Assembly: GCA_964545075.1 (NCBI GenBank) | Contig: CAZJFS010000171.1 | Span: 1 to 9,252, forward strand | DNA from: DAOPXV01 sp035352535 | GTDB lineage: Bacteria > Muiribacteriota > UBA9980 | Length of the DNA: 9,252 nt | Direction: 5' to 3' | Shown here: piece by piece, positions 1 through 5,678 of the stretch | Layout: each line of letters starts with the position of its first letter | How positions within the stretch are numbered: position 1 is the first letter of the stretch | Translations under genes and position numbers: made by a program | Notes under the pieces: model-generated | The model's database searches: none | The model's input: only the letters and a program-made list of their open reading frames with translations | What the model was told of the DNA's origin: nothing

Positions 1-48
1 GGTTTAAAACATAAACAACGATTTAACAATGGTTCCGGGGTGTGAAAC

Positions 49-165
49 TTAAGTAAATAATAAAAGGATCACCCCCGATATCATTAATTTATCCGTATAT
101 ATGCCCTTTTTATAAGCCACATAAGAAACGGATAAAATGATCGTTATCATAAATAAAAGTTCCAT
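49..165 (-). CDS. Small 38-residue hydrophobic membrane peptide, function unknown
   Basis: I do not recognise this family. The frame opens with ATG at 165 and closes with TAA at 49-51. It is preceded by GGAGGAG (173-179) at a 7-base spacing, one of the best ribosome binding sites in the window, and this is the main reason to call it. The peptide has two hydrophobic stretches, about residues 2-18 (ELLFMITIILSVSYVAY) and 28-38 (MISGVILLLFT), separated by a charged turn, KKGIYTDKL. That suggests a one- or two-pass inner-membrane hairpin with the positively charged loop in the cytoplasm. It lies 157 bases downstream of the large FHA-domain gene on the same strand, with no convincing terminator between them, so read-through is possible. 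An 11-bp inverted repeat sits in its leader. It could be a regulatory micropeptide or a toxin-like small membrane protein; the sequence does not decide. Confidence 0.6.
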   Translation of the reverse strand: MELLFMITIILSVSYVAYKKGIYTDKLMISGVILLLFT

Positions 166-170
166 TGCTT

Positions 171-179
171 ATCTCCTCC
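171..179 (-). promoter_or_regulatory. Strong ribosome binding site of the 38-residue peptide
   Basis: On the minus strand this reads GGAGGAGAT, a near-perfect complement of the 16S rRNA 3' end, placed 7 bases before the ATG at 165. It decides the start of the small gene and is the strongest argument that the short frame is translated. Confidence 0.65.
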
Positions 180-195
180 AGAATCATGTTTTTCT

Positions 196-258
196 GAAAT
201 TTGTCTTTTCGAACTTGCCTTGATGCCGTATACTGCCAAAAATCATCAGACAAATTTC
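196..258. repeat. 11-bp perfect inverted repeat in the leader of the small membrane peptide gene
   Basis: The arms are GAAATTTGTCT at 196-206 and its exact reverse complement AGACAAATTTC at 248-258, with 41 bases between them. On the minus strand the arms lie between the end of the FHA-protein gene and the strong ribosome binding site at 171-179. The RNA could form a long-range stem that brings the site close, or the arms could be a split operator. The spacer holds the palindrome GTATAC and several GCC/GGC triplets. There is no U-run after the second arm, so it does not look like an intrinsic terminator. Confidence 0.4.
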
Positions 259-322
259 TTATATTGCTATACTTGTTCTGGAATTATGATTAAAAGGCCT
301 GTGCGGAATATGTGATAAACGG
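259..322. other. Short intergenic stretch with no recognised feature
   Basis: Between the inverted repeat and the stop codon of the large FHA-domain gene I see only AT-rich sequence. A weak 6-bp pair GATAAA/TTTATC spans the FHA gene's stop region, but it has no GC core and no U-tract, so I do not call it a terminator. Confidence 0.4.
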
Positions 323-3022
323 CTATTTTTTATCGGCGATCTCAACGCGGAATTTGATGCGCGCGAACATAACCATATCCCCGTTTTTAAGTTCGAGCCC
401 GGAAGTTTTTTTGTCGTTGACAAAAGTGCCGTTCGTACTTTCAAGATCTTTTAGAACAAGCTTTTTGCCGTCAAATTCGATCTCGGCATGTTGAGCGGAA
501 ATAAAAGGGACTTCTTTAAAACATATGGCGCATTTGCTCGAACGGCCGATACGGGTAACGCCAATCCGAAGCGGAAATGACGTTCCGATATACGGCTCGG
601 AAACGGCCACGAGGCGCGCCTGGGCAGCTCCCGGATCGGCCGCGTTTACGGCGACGGTGCCTATCTTCGTCTTGGCGCTTTTTGAAACTTTGATCTCGGA
701 ACGCTTCGCTATCTTTGACGGCGGATTGATATTTCCGACCTGAGCCGTAACTATAGTGTATATGACATCAGGCGCGCCTTCAAATTTCACTTTCGCGGAA
801 CCAAGTTTTTCAAATACGCGGTCCATGGCGCTGGCCGCAAAAAGGCGGTAAAATTGTTCCGACGCCAGAAGATGTCCAACCTTTCCAAGCGAGGATATCA
901 TAACGGCGGTATCCGGCCCCGAGCCGACCGTTTCCACTTCGCCCGTCATGCTTTTTTCGATCTTGCAGGGACCGCAATGAACTCCGGCGCGGGCCGGGAT
1001 CTTTTCACGCACGATTCGCGTCGCGAAATTTATAAGAAAATTAAGAGTATCCTCGGGAGACGTGTTTATAAATGCAAGCAGTATAACGTCCGAAGACGGG
1101 TTAAAAATTATCTGCGAGCCCGCCGCCAGGTTTTTCTTCATGGGCCTGAGTATGTCGTTTAAAAGCAGAGTCATGCGTGAAAAACTCGCATGCGAATCGA
1201 CGGCGATGCCTTTGGCCGAAGACAGCGGCTCGACGCAGAGGAATGAACCGGTCGTTTCTACCGTTTTCGAAGCCGAGACGCCCGATTTTTCTTGCGCTTC
1301 CGAAGACTGGACCTTTTTGCCGAGAAGATTTCGGGCGCGCCTGTCGGCTATCGCCGCCATCATCTGAGCTGCTCGGCTTCTGGAATATGCGCCATAGTGA
1401 TATTTTAAAACGCTCAATTCGGTCATGAAAAGCGCTATCTGATATTCACGGACTTCCTCTTTTTTAAGAAAAAATTCAGACGCGTTTTTTCTTATCTCTT
1501 CAATAAGCGCGATATAAGATACGAGAGCAGGGCTCGTGGTCCCATGGCCGTCGAGGGTCTTTTCAAATTCAAGCGCCGTTGCGACGTCACTTGCCTCGTC
1601 GTGATGGGATTTTTCAACCGCGGCATCCTGAGAAGACGGTTTGTTGCCGGTTATTAATGGGAAAATGCACCATAATTTAAAGTAAGTCTCGAGTTTTGCG
1701 AAATCGGTTAAAACATGGCGCTCATAACCTACGCTCTCAAAATCAATGAGAAGTATCGTCCCGTCATCGGTTATAACGACGTTTCTTGGATGAAGATTTC
1801 CGTGAACGGTAGAAGTCTTAAGCGTTAAAAGCTCTTTTTTAAATTCCTTGAGAATATCGGATATAAAACCTGCCTGAACGTTCTCAGCGGCGATAAATTC
1901 GGCGAAAAATTCCTGCATCGAAAGCGGCGGCGCGCCGGAAACGCTGAAATTGACAGCATTATTGCGAGCGATTTCGACCAGTTTTTCTTTTTTTATCTCA
2001 GGATTTCTTAAATAAATGGTATATTGATGCCCGACCGACTGCTGGTCTAAAACCGCGACGGCCTTGTCGTATACTTTTAATATCTTGCCCCTGGCGGAAA
2101 ATTTTTCCGGATGTTTATCGTAAGCTTCCCCGTTTAAAACTATGGGTTCCATTCCTTCAGCTTCTATTTTAATGGAGGGCGCCGGCCTGTAAACGCCAAA
2201 GATCTTGTTGCCAAGGCTTGCGTCGGAATATTCCTTGAATATCGAAACCGCGGATTTCAAAACGGGGTCCTTATAGAGCGCTTTGCCGAGAATATCGCTC
2301 AAAAGGATTTTCAGAGTGAGGCATATCTCGTCTTCGCTCCGGCCTTCCGTCCAATCGAGAAGAGTTACCGCGTCATTGATTATCACGTTCTCGTTATATT
2401 TGTAGAGTATGGCCGCCTTCCCTTTTAAAAACAGATAATCGCCGGTCTGCGGTATCGCCGAGGGTATCTTGCCGTCGAATTCATCGCACAGAACGTTGAG
2501 ATTAAGGTATTCATCACGAAGCTCATATTCAGAGCCGAGTTTCACGATAACTCCGCCGGAACCGCCATTATTGGCCGGAAGGCAGAATATTATTTTGGTG
2601 CCGAAAATTTTGCTTCTGAGAGCTTTTAAAACGCTTACCTGCTGGTAGCGCCAGAAAAAACCTGATAAAAGTTCCAGGTCTTCGTCAAGAAGATTGATGC
2701 CGGACGCGACGTCGATCTTGACGTCGGACACTATAACCCGGACTGGGCGCCTTTCAAGCTGGCCGTCGCAGGCGACATAAAAACGGTAATCGCCAAGCTT
2801 TGCGGGAGCGTCTAAAACGATACGGGAACTTTTGCCGCCTTTGATCTTAAAAGAACCCGCCGCGGCGACCTCTTTCGAGCCGCTTGCCTTAAAGTTAATA
2901 AGCTGATAACTGACGGAAAAATTTTCGGGAGTTTCAGCGAGAACGTCAAGCGCGATCTCGATCTTTCCGCCCGGGACGACGATTATATTTCTCGGATTTA
3001 AATTAGCGACTTTTTCCTGCAT
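323..3022 (-). CDS. Multidomain FHA protein with degenerate APH-like kinase and cyclase-like domains
   Basis: The protein has 899 residues from the ATG at 3022. It appears soluble and has four parts. Residues 14-100 are beta-rich and unassigned. Residues about 150-455 look like an aminoglycoside-phosphotransferase/choline-kinase fold: a glycine loop at 151-157, VKLG with K161, E171, then HGNLHPRN (407-414) and IDFE (426-429). The catalytic Asp of the usual HGD motif is Asn (N409), so it is probably a pseudokinase. This part resembles the APH-like TCAD9 family seen in bacterial conflict and signalling systems, an assignment made from memory. Residues about 592-759 match a class III nucleotidyl cyclase fold (RAGVHCG near 679, LLASEQFYRL near 718-727) but lack the expected Asn and Arg. 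Residues about 811-896 form an intact FHA domain: G826-R827-S828, S842-A-Q-H845, S862-T-N-G-T866. The likely role is a phosphothreonine-reading hub for the divergent kinase. An upstream ATG at 3040 is rejected because the promoter -10 box covers it. Confidence 0.85.
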   Translation of the reverse strand: MQEKVANLNPRNIIVVPGGKIEIALDVLAETPENFSVSYQLINFKASGSKEVAAAGSFKIKGGKSSRIVLDAPAKLGDYRFYVACDGQLERRPVRVIVSDVKIDVASGINLLDEDLELLSGFFWRYQQVSVLKALRSKIFGTKIIFCLPANNGGSGGVIVKLGSEYELRDEYLNLNVLCDEFDGKIPSAIPQTGDYLFLKGKAAILYKYNENVIINDAVTLLDWTEGRSEDEICLTLKILLSDILGKALYKDPVLKSAVSIFKEYSDASLGNKIFGVYRPAPSIKIEAEGMEPIVLNGEAYDKHPEKFSARGKILKVYDKAVAVLDQQSVGHQYTIYLRNPEIKKEKLVEIARNNAVNFSVSGAPPLSMQEFFAEFIAAENVQAGFISDILKEFKKELLTLKTSTVHGNLHPRNVVITDDGTILLIDFESVGYERHVLTDFAKLETYFKLWCIFPLITGNKPSSQDAAVEKSHHDEASDVATALEFEKTLDGHGTTSPALVSYIALIEEIRKNASEFFLKKEEVREYQIALFMTELSVLKYHYGAYSRSRAAQMMAAIADRRARNLLGKKVQSSEAQEKSGVSASKTVETTGSFLCVEPLSSAKGIAVDSHASFSRMTLLLNDILRPMKKNLAAGSQIIFNPSSDVILLAFINTSPEDTLNFLINFATRIVREKIPARAGVHCGPCKIEKSMTGEVETVGSGPDTAVMISSLGKVGHLLASEQFYRLFAASAMDRVFEKLGSAKVKFEGAPDVIYTIVTAQVGNINPPSKIAKRSEIKVSKSAKTKIGTVAVNAADPGAAQARLVAVSEPYIGTSFPLRIGVTRIGRSSKCAICFKEVPFISAQHAEIEFDGKKLVLKDLESTNGTFVNDKKTSGLELKNGDMVMFARIKFRVEIADKK

Positions 3023-3031
3023 ACAATTTTT

Positions 3032-3060
3032 ATTATACATTCAAAAAAAATAAATTTCAA
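3032..3060 (-). promoter_or_regulatory. Sigma70-like promoter of the FHA-domain gene (leaderless type)
   Basis: On the minus strand, -35 TTGAAA (3060-3055) is followed by a 17-bp spacer and a perfect -10 TATAAT (3037-3032). The predicted transcript start is about 3024-3025, only two or three bases before the ATG at 3022, and there is no Shine-Dalgarno sequence. From the -35 box the sequence is TTGAAATTTATTTTTTTT, which matches the ADP-ribosylglycohydrolase promoter at 17 of 18 positions. Confidence 0.75.
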
Positions 3061-3078
3061 CTACTATCTTAATTAGAT

Positions 3079-3107
3079 TTGAAAAAAATAATTAAATATG
3101 ATAAAAT
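3079..3107 (+). promoter_or_regulatory. Sigma70-like extended -10 promoter of the Ser/Thr kinase gene (leaderless type)
   Basis: -35 TTGAAA (3079-3084), a 17-bp spacer and -10 TAAAAT (3102-3107), with the extended TG at 3099-3100. Transcription should begin near 3113-3115, three to five bases before the ATG at 3118. Its -35 box and the FHA-gene -35 box form the inverted pair TTTCAA...TTGAAA, 18 bp apart, so the two polymerases would bind back to back. Confidence 0.72.
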
Positions 3108-3117
3108 CAACGATGTT

Positions 3118-4560
3118 ATGAAGCAATGTCCAAAATGCAATGATATAAACAATAATTTTGATACGGCCTGTAAAAACTGCGCCGCCTCGATGGAAAACGT
3201 AAAAAAAATAGAGGACGGCCTCGCGGCTGGCGACAGAAGCCGTTTTAAAATATCCTATTTTCTAGGCGAGGGAAGTTTCGGAAAAGTTTACCGCTGCCAG
3301 GACACGAAGCACAACCGTATGGTAGCGCTGAAAATTTTAAAAGAGGACAGCAAAAGCCAGAAAATAGTGCGCGATCTTTTCAAGCGCGAATGCGAATTCT
3401 CTTCGAATATCGGAGAAGAACACCTTATTACGACCCTTGAATATTTTATATCCGACGATTTCGTTTACTCCATAATGGAACTTATAGACGGAATCGATCT
3501 GAACGTATACCTGGAAGAGCTCAATTCAATAAGCCTGGCTTCGTTTAAAACCATAGCCGAACAGATCGCGAGCGGCCTTCATTTTTTTCATTATCACGGC
3601 CTCCTGCACTGCGATCTTAAACCGGCCAATATAATGATAAATCCTGACAACCTGAAACTTAAAATAATAGATCTTGGCCTTTCGCATTTTAAATTCGAGG
3701 AAAACATACTTGAAAAAAACATGGTCGCCGGAACGAAAGGCTACATGTCGCCGGAACAGGCGGCGGGCTCCAAAACCATTAATCCCGCGAGCGACATATA
3801 TTCCGTCGGCGCTATATGCTACGAACTTCTGACCGGATCGACGCCAAGATTCGACGGAACGGGAAAACTTATGCCGCCTTCGTCCTGTTACGGCGTTGAC
3901 ATGGGCGACGACGAGTCGGCAGATAAGCCCGACGAAAAAATCATCGAGGAAAAAACCGTTAAGGCGATAACCGCTCTGGATCAGATGATTTCCACATGCC
4001 TTCAGGCCAACCCTAAAAACAGGTTCAAAAACGCCATGGAATTCAGGGACTTTCTTCAAAAAATAGAATCGCCGCCGCGAATCGGCATCACGTTCATCCG
4101 AAATCACAACGAAAACGGAGAGGCTCGGCCGACCGAGCATACTATGGCGTATGACGCAAGCGCTAAAAACTCGACTTCGCTTTCAACGCAGCTTTTAAGC
4201 GGAAACGACGAGGAAATTTCAAAAACGCAAATACTGGGCCCTGAAAAACCGGCGTTCAACGTCTCGCAGCAAAGCGGTAAAAAGCCCGCGCAAAAAGTTT
4301 CCCGTGAAGCCGGAGACGACGGGGAACTTAACCCGGTCGCGGAAAGCAGGCAGCCGGTCAAAAAAGCCGCCGCGGAGCAAAACGCCCGCATGGAAAAACA
4401 TACGCCGCCGAGACCCGCCGTAAAAGACGTAAAGCACGCGGCGAAACCAAGCCCGACGCCGGTCGCGGAAAGCTATTCCGAAGAAAGCGATAACGTCAAA
4501 AAACTCGTCATCATACTTCTCGTCCTGCTCGCCATGGGCGCGTTATTATATTTTATTTAA
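3118..4560 (+). CDS. Tail-anchored Hanks-type serine/threonine protein kinase with N-terminal zinc ribbon
   Basis: This is a 480-residue kinase that would transfer ATP phosphate to Ser/Thr of partner proteins. A zinc ribbon is formed by C4-x2-C7 and C18-x2-C21. The kinase domain runs about 43-318: glycine loop GEGSFG (50-55), VALK with K72, an alphaC Glu near E91/E93, catalytic loop HCDLKPAN (164-171), the DFG position as DLG (185-187), and SPE (211-213). The Arg of HRD is Cys, so it is a non-RD kinase, but all core catalytic residues are present. Residues 319-460 are a low-complexity Pro/Ala/Lys/Glu linker with two similar threonine sites, T357-Q-L-L and T370-Q-I-L, plausible autophosphorylation targets for an FHA reader. 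Residues 463-480 are one hydrophobic helix ending at the C-terminus, giving a cytoplasmic enzyme anchored by its tail with no outside sensor. The ATG at 3118 is chosen over a TTG at 3079, which lies inside the -35 box. It is divergent from the FHA protein, and its stop overlaps the convergent ADP-ribosylglycohydrolase. Confidence 0.92.
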   Translation: MKQCPKCNDINNNFDTACKNCAASMENVKKIEDGLAAGDRSRFKISYFLGEGSFGKVYRCQDTKHNRMVALKILKEDSKSQKIVRDLFKRECEFSSNIGEEHLITTLEYFISDDFVYSIMELIDGIDLNVYLEELNSISLASFKTIAEQIASGLHFFHYHGLLHCDLKPANIMINPDNLKLKIIDLGLSHFKFEENILEKNMVAGTKGYMSPEQAAGSKTINPASDIYSVGAICYELLTGSTPRFDGTGKLMPPSSCYGVDMGDDESADKPDEKIIEEKTVKAITALDQMISTCLQANPKNRFKNAMEFRDFLQKIESPPRIGITFIRNHNENGEARPTEHTMAYDASAKNSTSLSTQLLSGNDEEISKTQILGPEKPAFNVSQQSGKKPAQKVSREAGDDGELNPVAESRQPVKKAAAEQNARMEKHTPPRPAVKDVKHAAKPSPTPVAESYSEESDNVKKLVIILLVLLAMGALLYFI

Positions 4561-5504
4561 ACAGTTTCAGACGTGACCTTTTGTTCGAATCTTCCGATAA
4601 GGGCGAATATCTCTTCTTTTCTGGCAAGAGACGAGGTCCATTTTTCGGGTATGTCGCCGTAGCCGTAATAAGTGGCGGCTAACGCTCCGGTGACGGCTCC
4701 GACCGTATCGGTATCTTCGCCAAGGTTGACCGCCCTGAGAACGGCCTCGGAATAGGATGAACTGTTAAAAAGACACCAGATTGCGGCTTCAAGCGTATCG
4801 ACTATATAGCCGCTCGATTTAATCTTGGCTTCGGGGACCTTCACTATGCCGCGTGAAAGTATTCTGAAATATGCCTCCAGCTCAGATTTATCGTCCGCCC
4901 TTTTATAAAAATCCAGAATGGCGCGGCACGTATTTTCAAGCGCTTCAGCCTTTGAATAGCCTTTAATAAGGTTGATGACCAGCTCTATGAATATGGTGCA
5001 GCCGATCTTGCTGCGCATATGCGAGTGAGTTATCTCGGAAACCTCATGGACCGCGCCAAGGCGTTTATAGATATCGTCGCAGAAAAAATAATAAGCCAGG
5101 GGCAGTATTCTCATGAGAGATCCGTTGCCGTTGCTCTGCTCGCCGGACTCGCCGCAAAAAGGCGGCTCGATCCCCCGCGAAACTTTATCGAGCGCGGATC
5201 TGGTGGTGATCCCGGCGTCGAACACGTTTCCATACGGAGTCCAGAGACCTTCTGAAATCCACGAGCAGAATTTTTTAGCGATGTCTTTAACGGAGTAGCC
5301 GCCGCAAAGGCTTTCCATAGTGCAAAAAACCATGGAACTGTCGTCCGACCAGGTCCCGGCGGGCTGACTGTGCGTTCCATATCCGGCCATTTCGACCACG
5401 GGGCTGCGCCTCAAAAAGATCCTGGGTTTAAACTCAACCGGAACGCCGATTGCATCGCCGACAGCGAGACCTATTATTCCATCTTTTATCTTCAAACTTT
5501 CCAT
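4557..5504 (-). CDS. ADP-ribosylglycohydrolase (DraG/ARH family)
   Basis: This 315-residue enzyme, normal for the family, is predicted to hydrolyse ADP-ribose from modified side chains (arginine in the classic DraG) or related N-/O-glycosidic ADP-ribose bonds, using a binuclear metal centre in the cytoplasm. Family motifs appear in order: IIGLAVGDAIGVPVEF (10-25); the metal-binding PAGTWSDDSS (48-57, ligands S53, D54, D55; the usual form is TDDT); NGNGSLMRILPL (125-136); and AVNLGEDTDTVGAVTGALAA (258-277, ligands D264, D266, T267). The core looks complete, so activity is likely. The ATG at 5504 fits the family N-terminus. It has no Shine-Dalgarno sequence and lies seven bases after a -10 box, so the mRNA is probably leaderless. 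No ADP-ribosyltransferase partner is visible in this window, so the substrate is unknown. The shared promoter block links it to the FHA-domain gene. A DraG-like role on nitrogenase reductase or PII protein is possible but has no local support. Confidence 0.92.
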   Translation of the reverse strand: MESLKIKDGIIGLAVGDAIGVPVEFKPRIFLRRSPVVEMAGYGTHSQPAGTWSDDSSMVFCTMESLCGGYSVKDIAKKFCSWISEGLWTPYGNVFDAGITTRSALDKVSRGIEPPFCGESGEQSNGNGSLMRILPLAYYFFCDDIYKRLGAVHEVSEITHSHMRSKIGCTIFIELVINLIKGYSKAEALENTCRAILDFYKRADDKSELEAYFRILSRGIVKVPEAKIKSSGYIVDTLEAAIWCLFNSSSYSEAVLRAVNLGEDTDTVGAVTGALAATYYGYGDIPEKWTSSLARKEEIFALIGRFEQKVTSETV

Positions 5505-5510
5505 GGGTAC

Positions 5511-5539
5511 ATTTTAATATAAAAAAAAACAAATTTCAA
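5511..5539 (-). promoter_or_regulatory. Sigma70-like promoter of the ADP-ribosylglycohydrolase gene (leaderless type)
   Basis: On the minus strand, -35 TTGAAA (5539-5534), a 17-bp T-rich spacer, then -10 TAAAAT (5516-5511). The expected +1, seven positions after the -10 box, is 5504, exactly the A of the ATG. The -35 box and adjoining spacer (TTGAAATTTGTTTTTTTT) differ from the FHA-gene promoter at one position in 18. Confidence 0.72.
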
Positions 5540-5561
5540 TGAAAATTATTATAATAAAATA

Positions 5562-5576
5562 TTAGCGCTACGCTAA
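5562..5576. repeat. Small palindrome between divergent promoters, candidate operator
   Basis: TTAGCG-CTA-CGCTAA is a perfect 6-bp inverted repeat with a 3-base centre. It overlaps the 8-bp palindrome TAGCGCTA (5563-5570). It lies between the ADP-ribosylglycohydrolase -35 box and the ankyrin-gene -10 box, where a repressor or activator dimer could act on both. No regulator gene is adjacent, so this is only a candidate. Confidence 0.3.
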
Positions 5577-5632
5577 CTTGACGGAAGCCGCGTGAAATTA
5601 AAACCGACGCCCTTCCATAAAAAATAAAAATC

Positions 5633-5641
5633 TGTTATAAT
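5633..5641 (+). promoter_or_regulatory. Extended -10 promoter of the ankyrin-repeat gene
   Basis: TGTTATAAT combines the TG extension with a perfect TATAAT (5636-5641). No good -35 box lies 16-18 bases upstream, as expected for extended -10 promoters. Transcription from about 5646-5648 would give a leader of roughly 31 bases carrying the Shine-Dalgarno at 5666-5672, unlike the leaderless neighbours. The box covers an in-frame ATG at 5640, which therefore cannot be the start. Confidence 0.5.
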
Positions 5642-5665
5642 GATTACTCGAAAAACTCAAATAAA

Positions 5666-5672
5666 AGGAGAG
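5666..5672 (+). promoter_or_regulatory. Ribosome binding site that fixes the ankyrin gene start
   Basis: AGGAGAG lies 6 bases before the ATG at 5679, while the in-frame ATG at 5640 has no such site. This selects 5679 as the start. Confidence 0.65.
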
Positions 5673-5678
5673 ATAATA

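Noticed and set aside
3023..3040. ATG at 3040 as the start of the FHA-domain gene
   Set aside because: The codons from 3040 overlap the perfect TATAAT box (3037-3032) and precede the predicted transcript start. The ATG at 3022 fits a leaderless start.
3079..3117. TTG at 3079 as the start of the kinase gene
   Set aside because: The TTG is part of the -35 hexamer, and the extra 13 residues would be promoter sequence. The zinc ribbon begins right at the ATG at 3118.
3526..4140. Long open frame on the minus strand inside the kinase gene (204 codons)
   Set aside because: It is antisense to conserved kinase motifs, has no ribosome site and encodes no recognisable domain; it reflects codon bias.
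5640..5678. ATG at 5640 as the start of the ankyrin gene
   Set aside because: It overlaps TATAAT and lacks a Shine-Dalgarno site, whereas the ATG at 5679 has AGGAG at good spacing.
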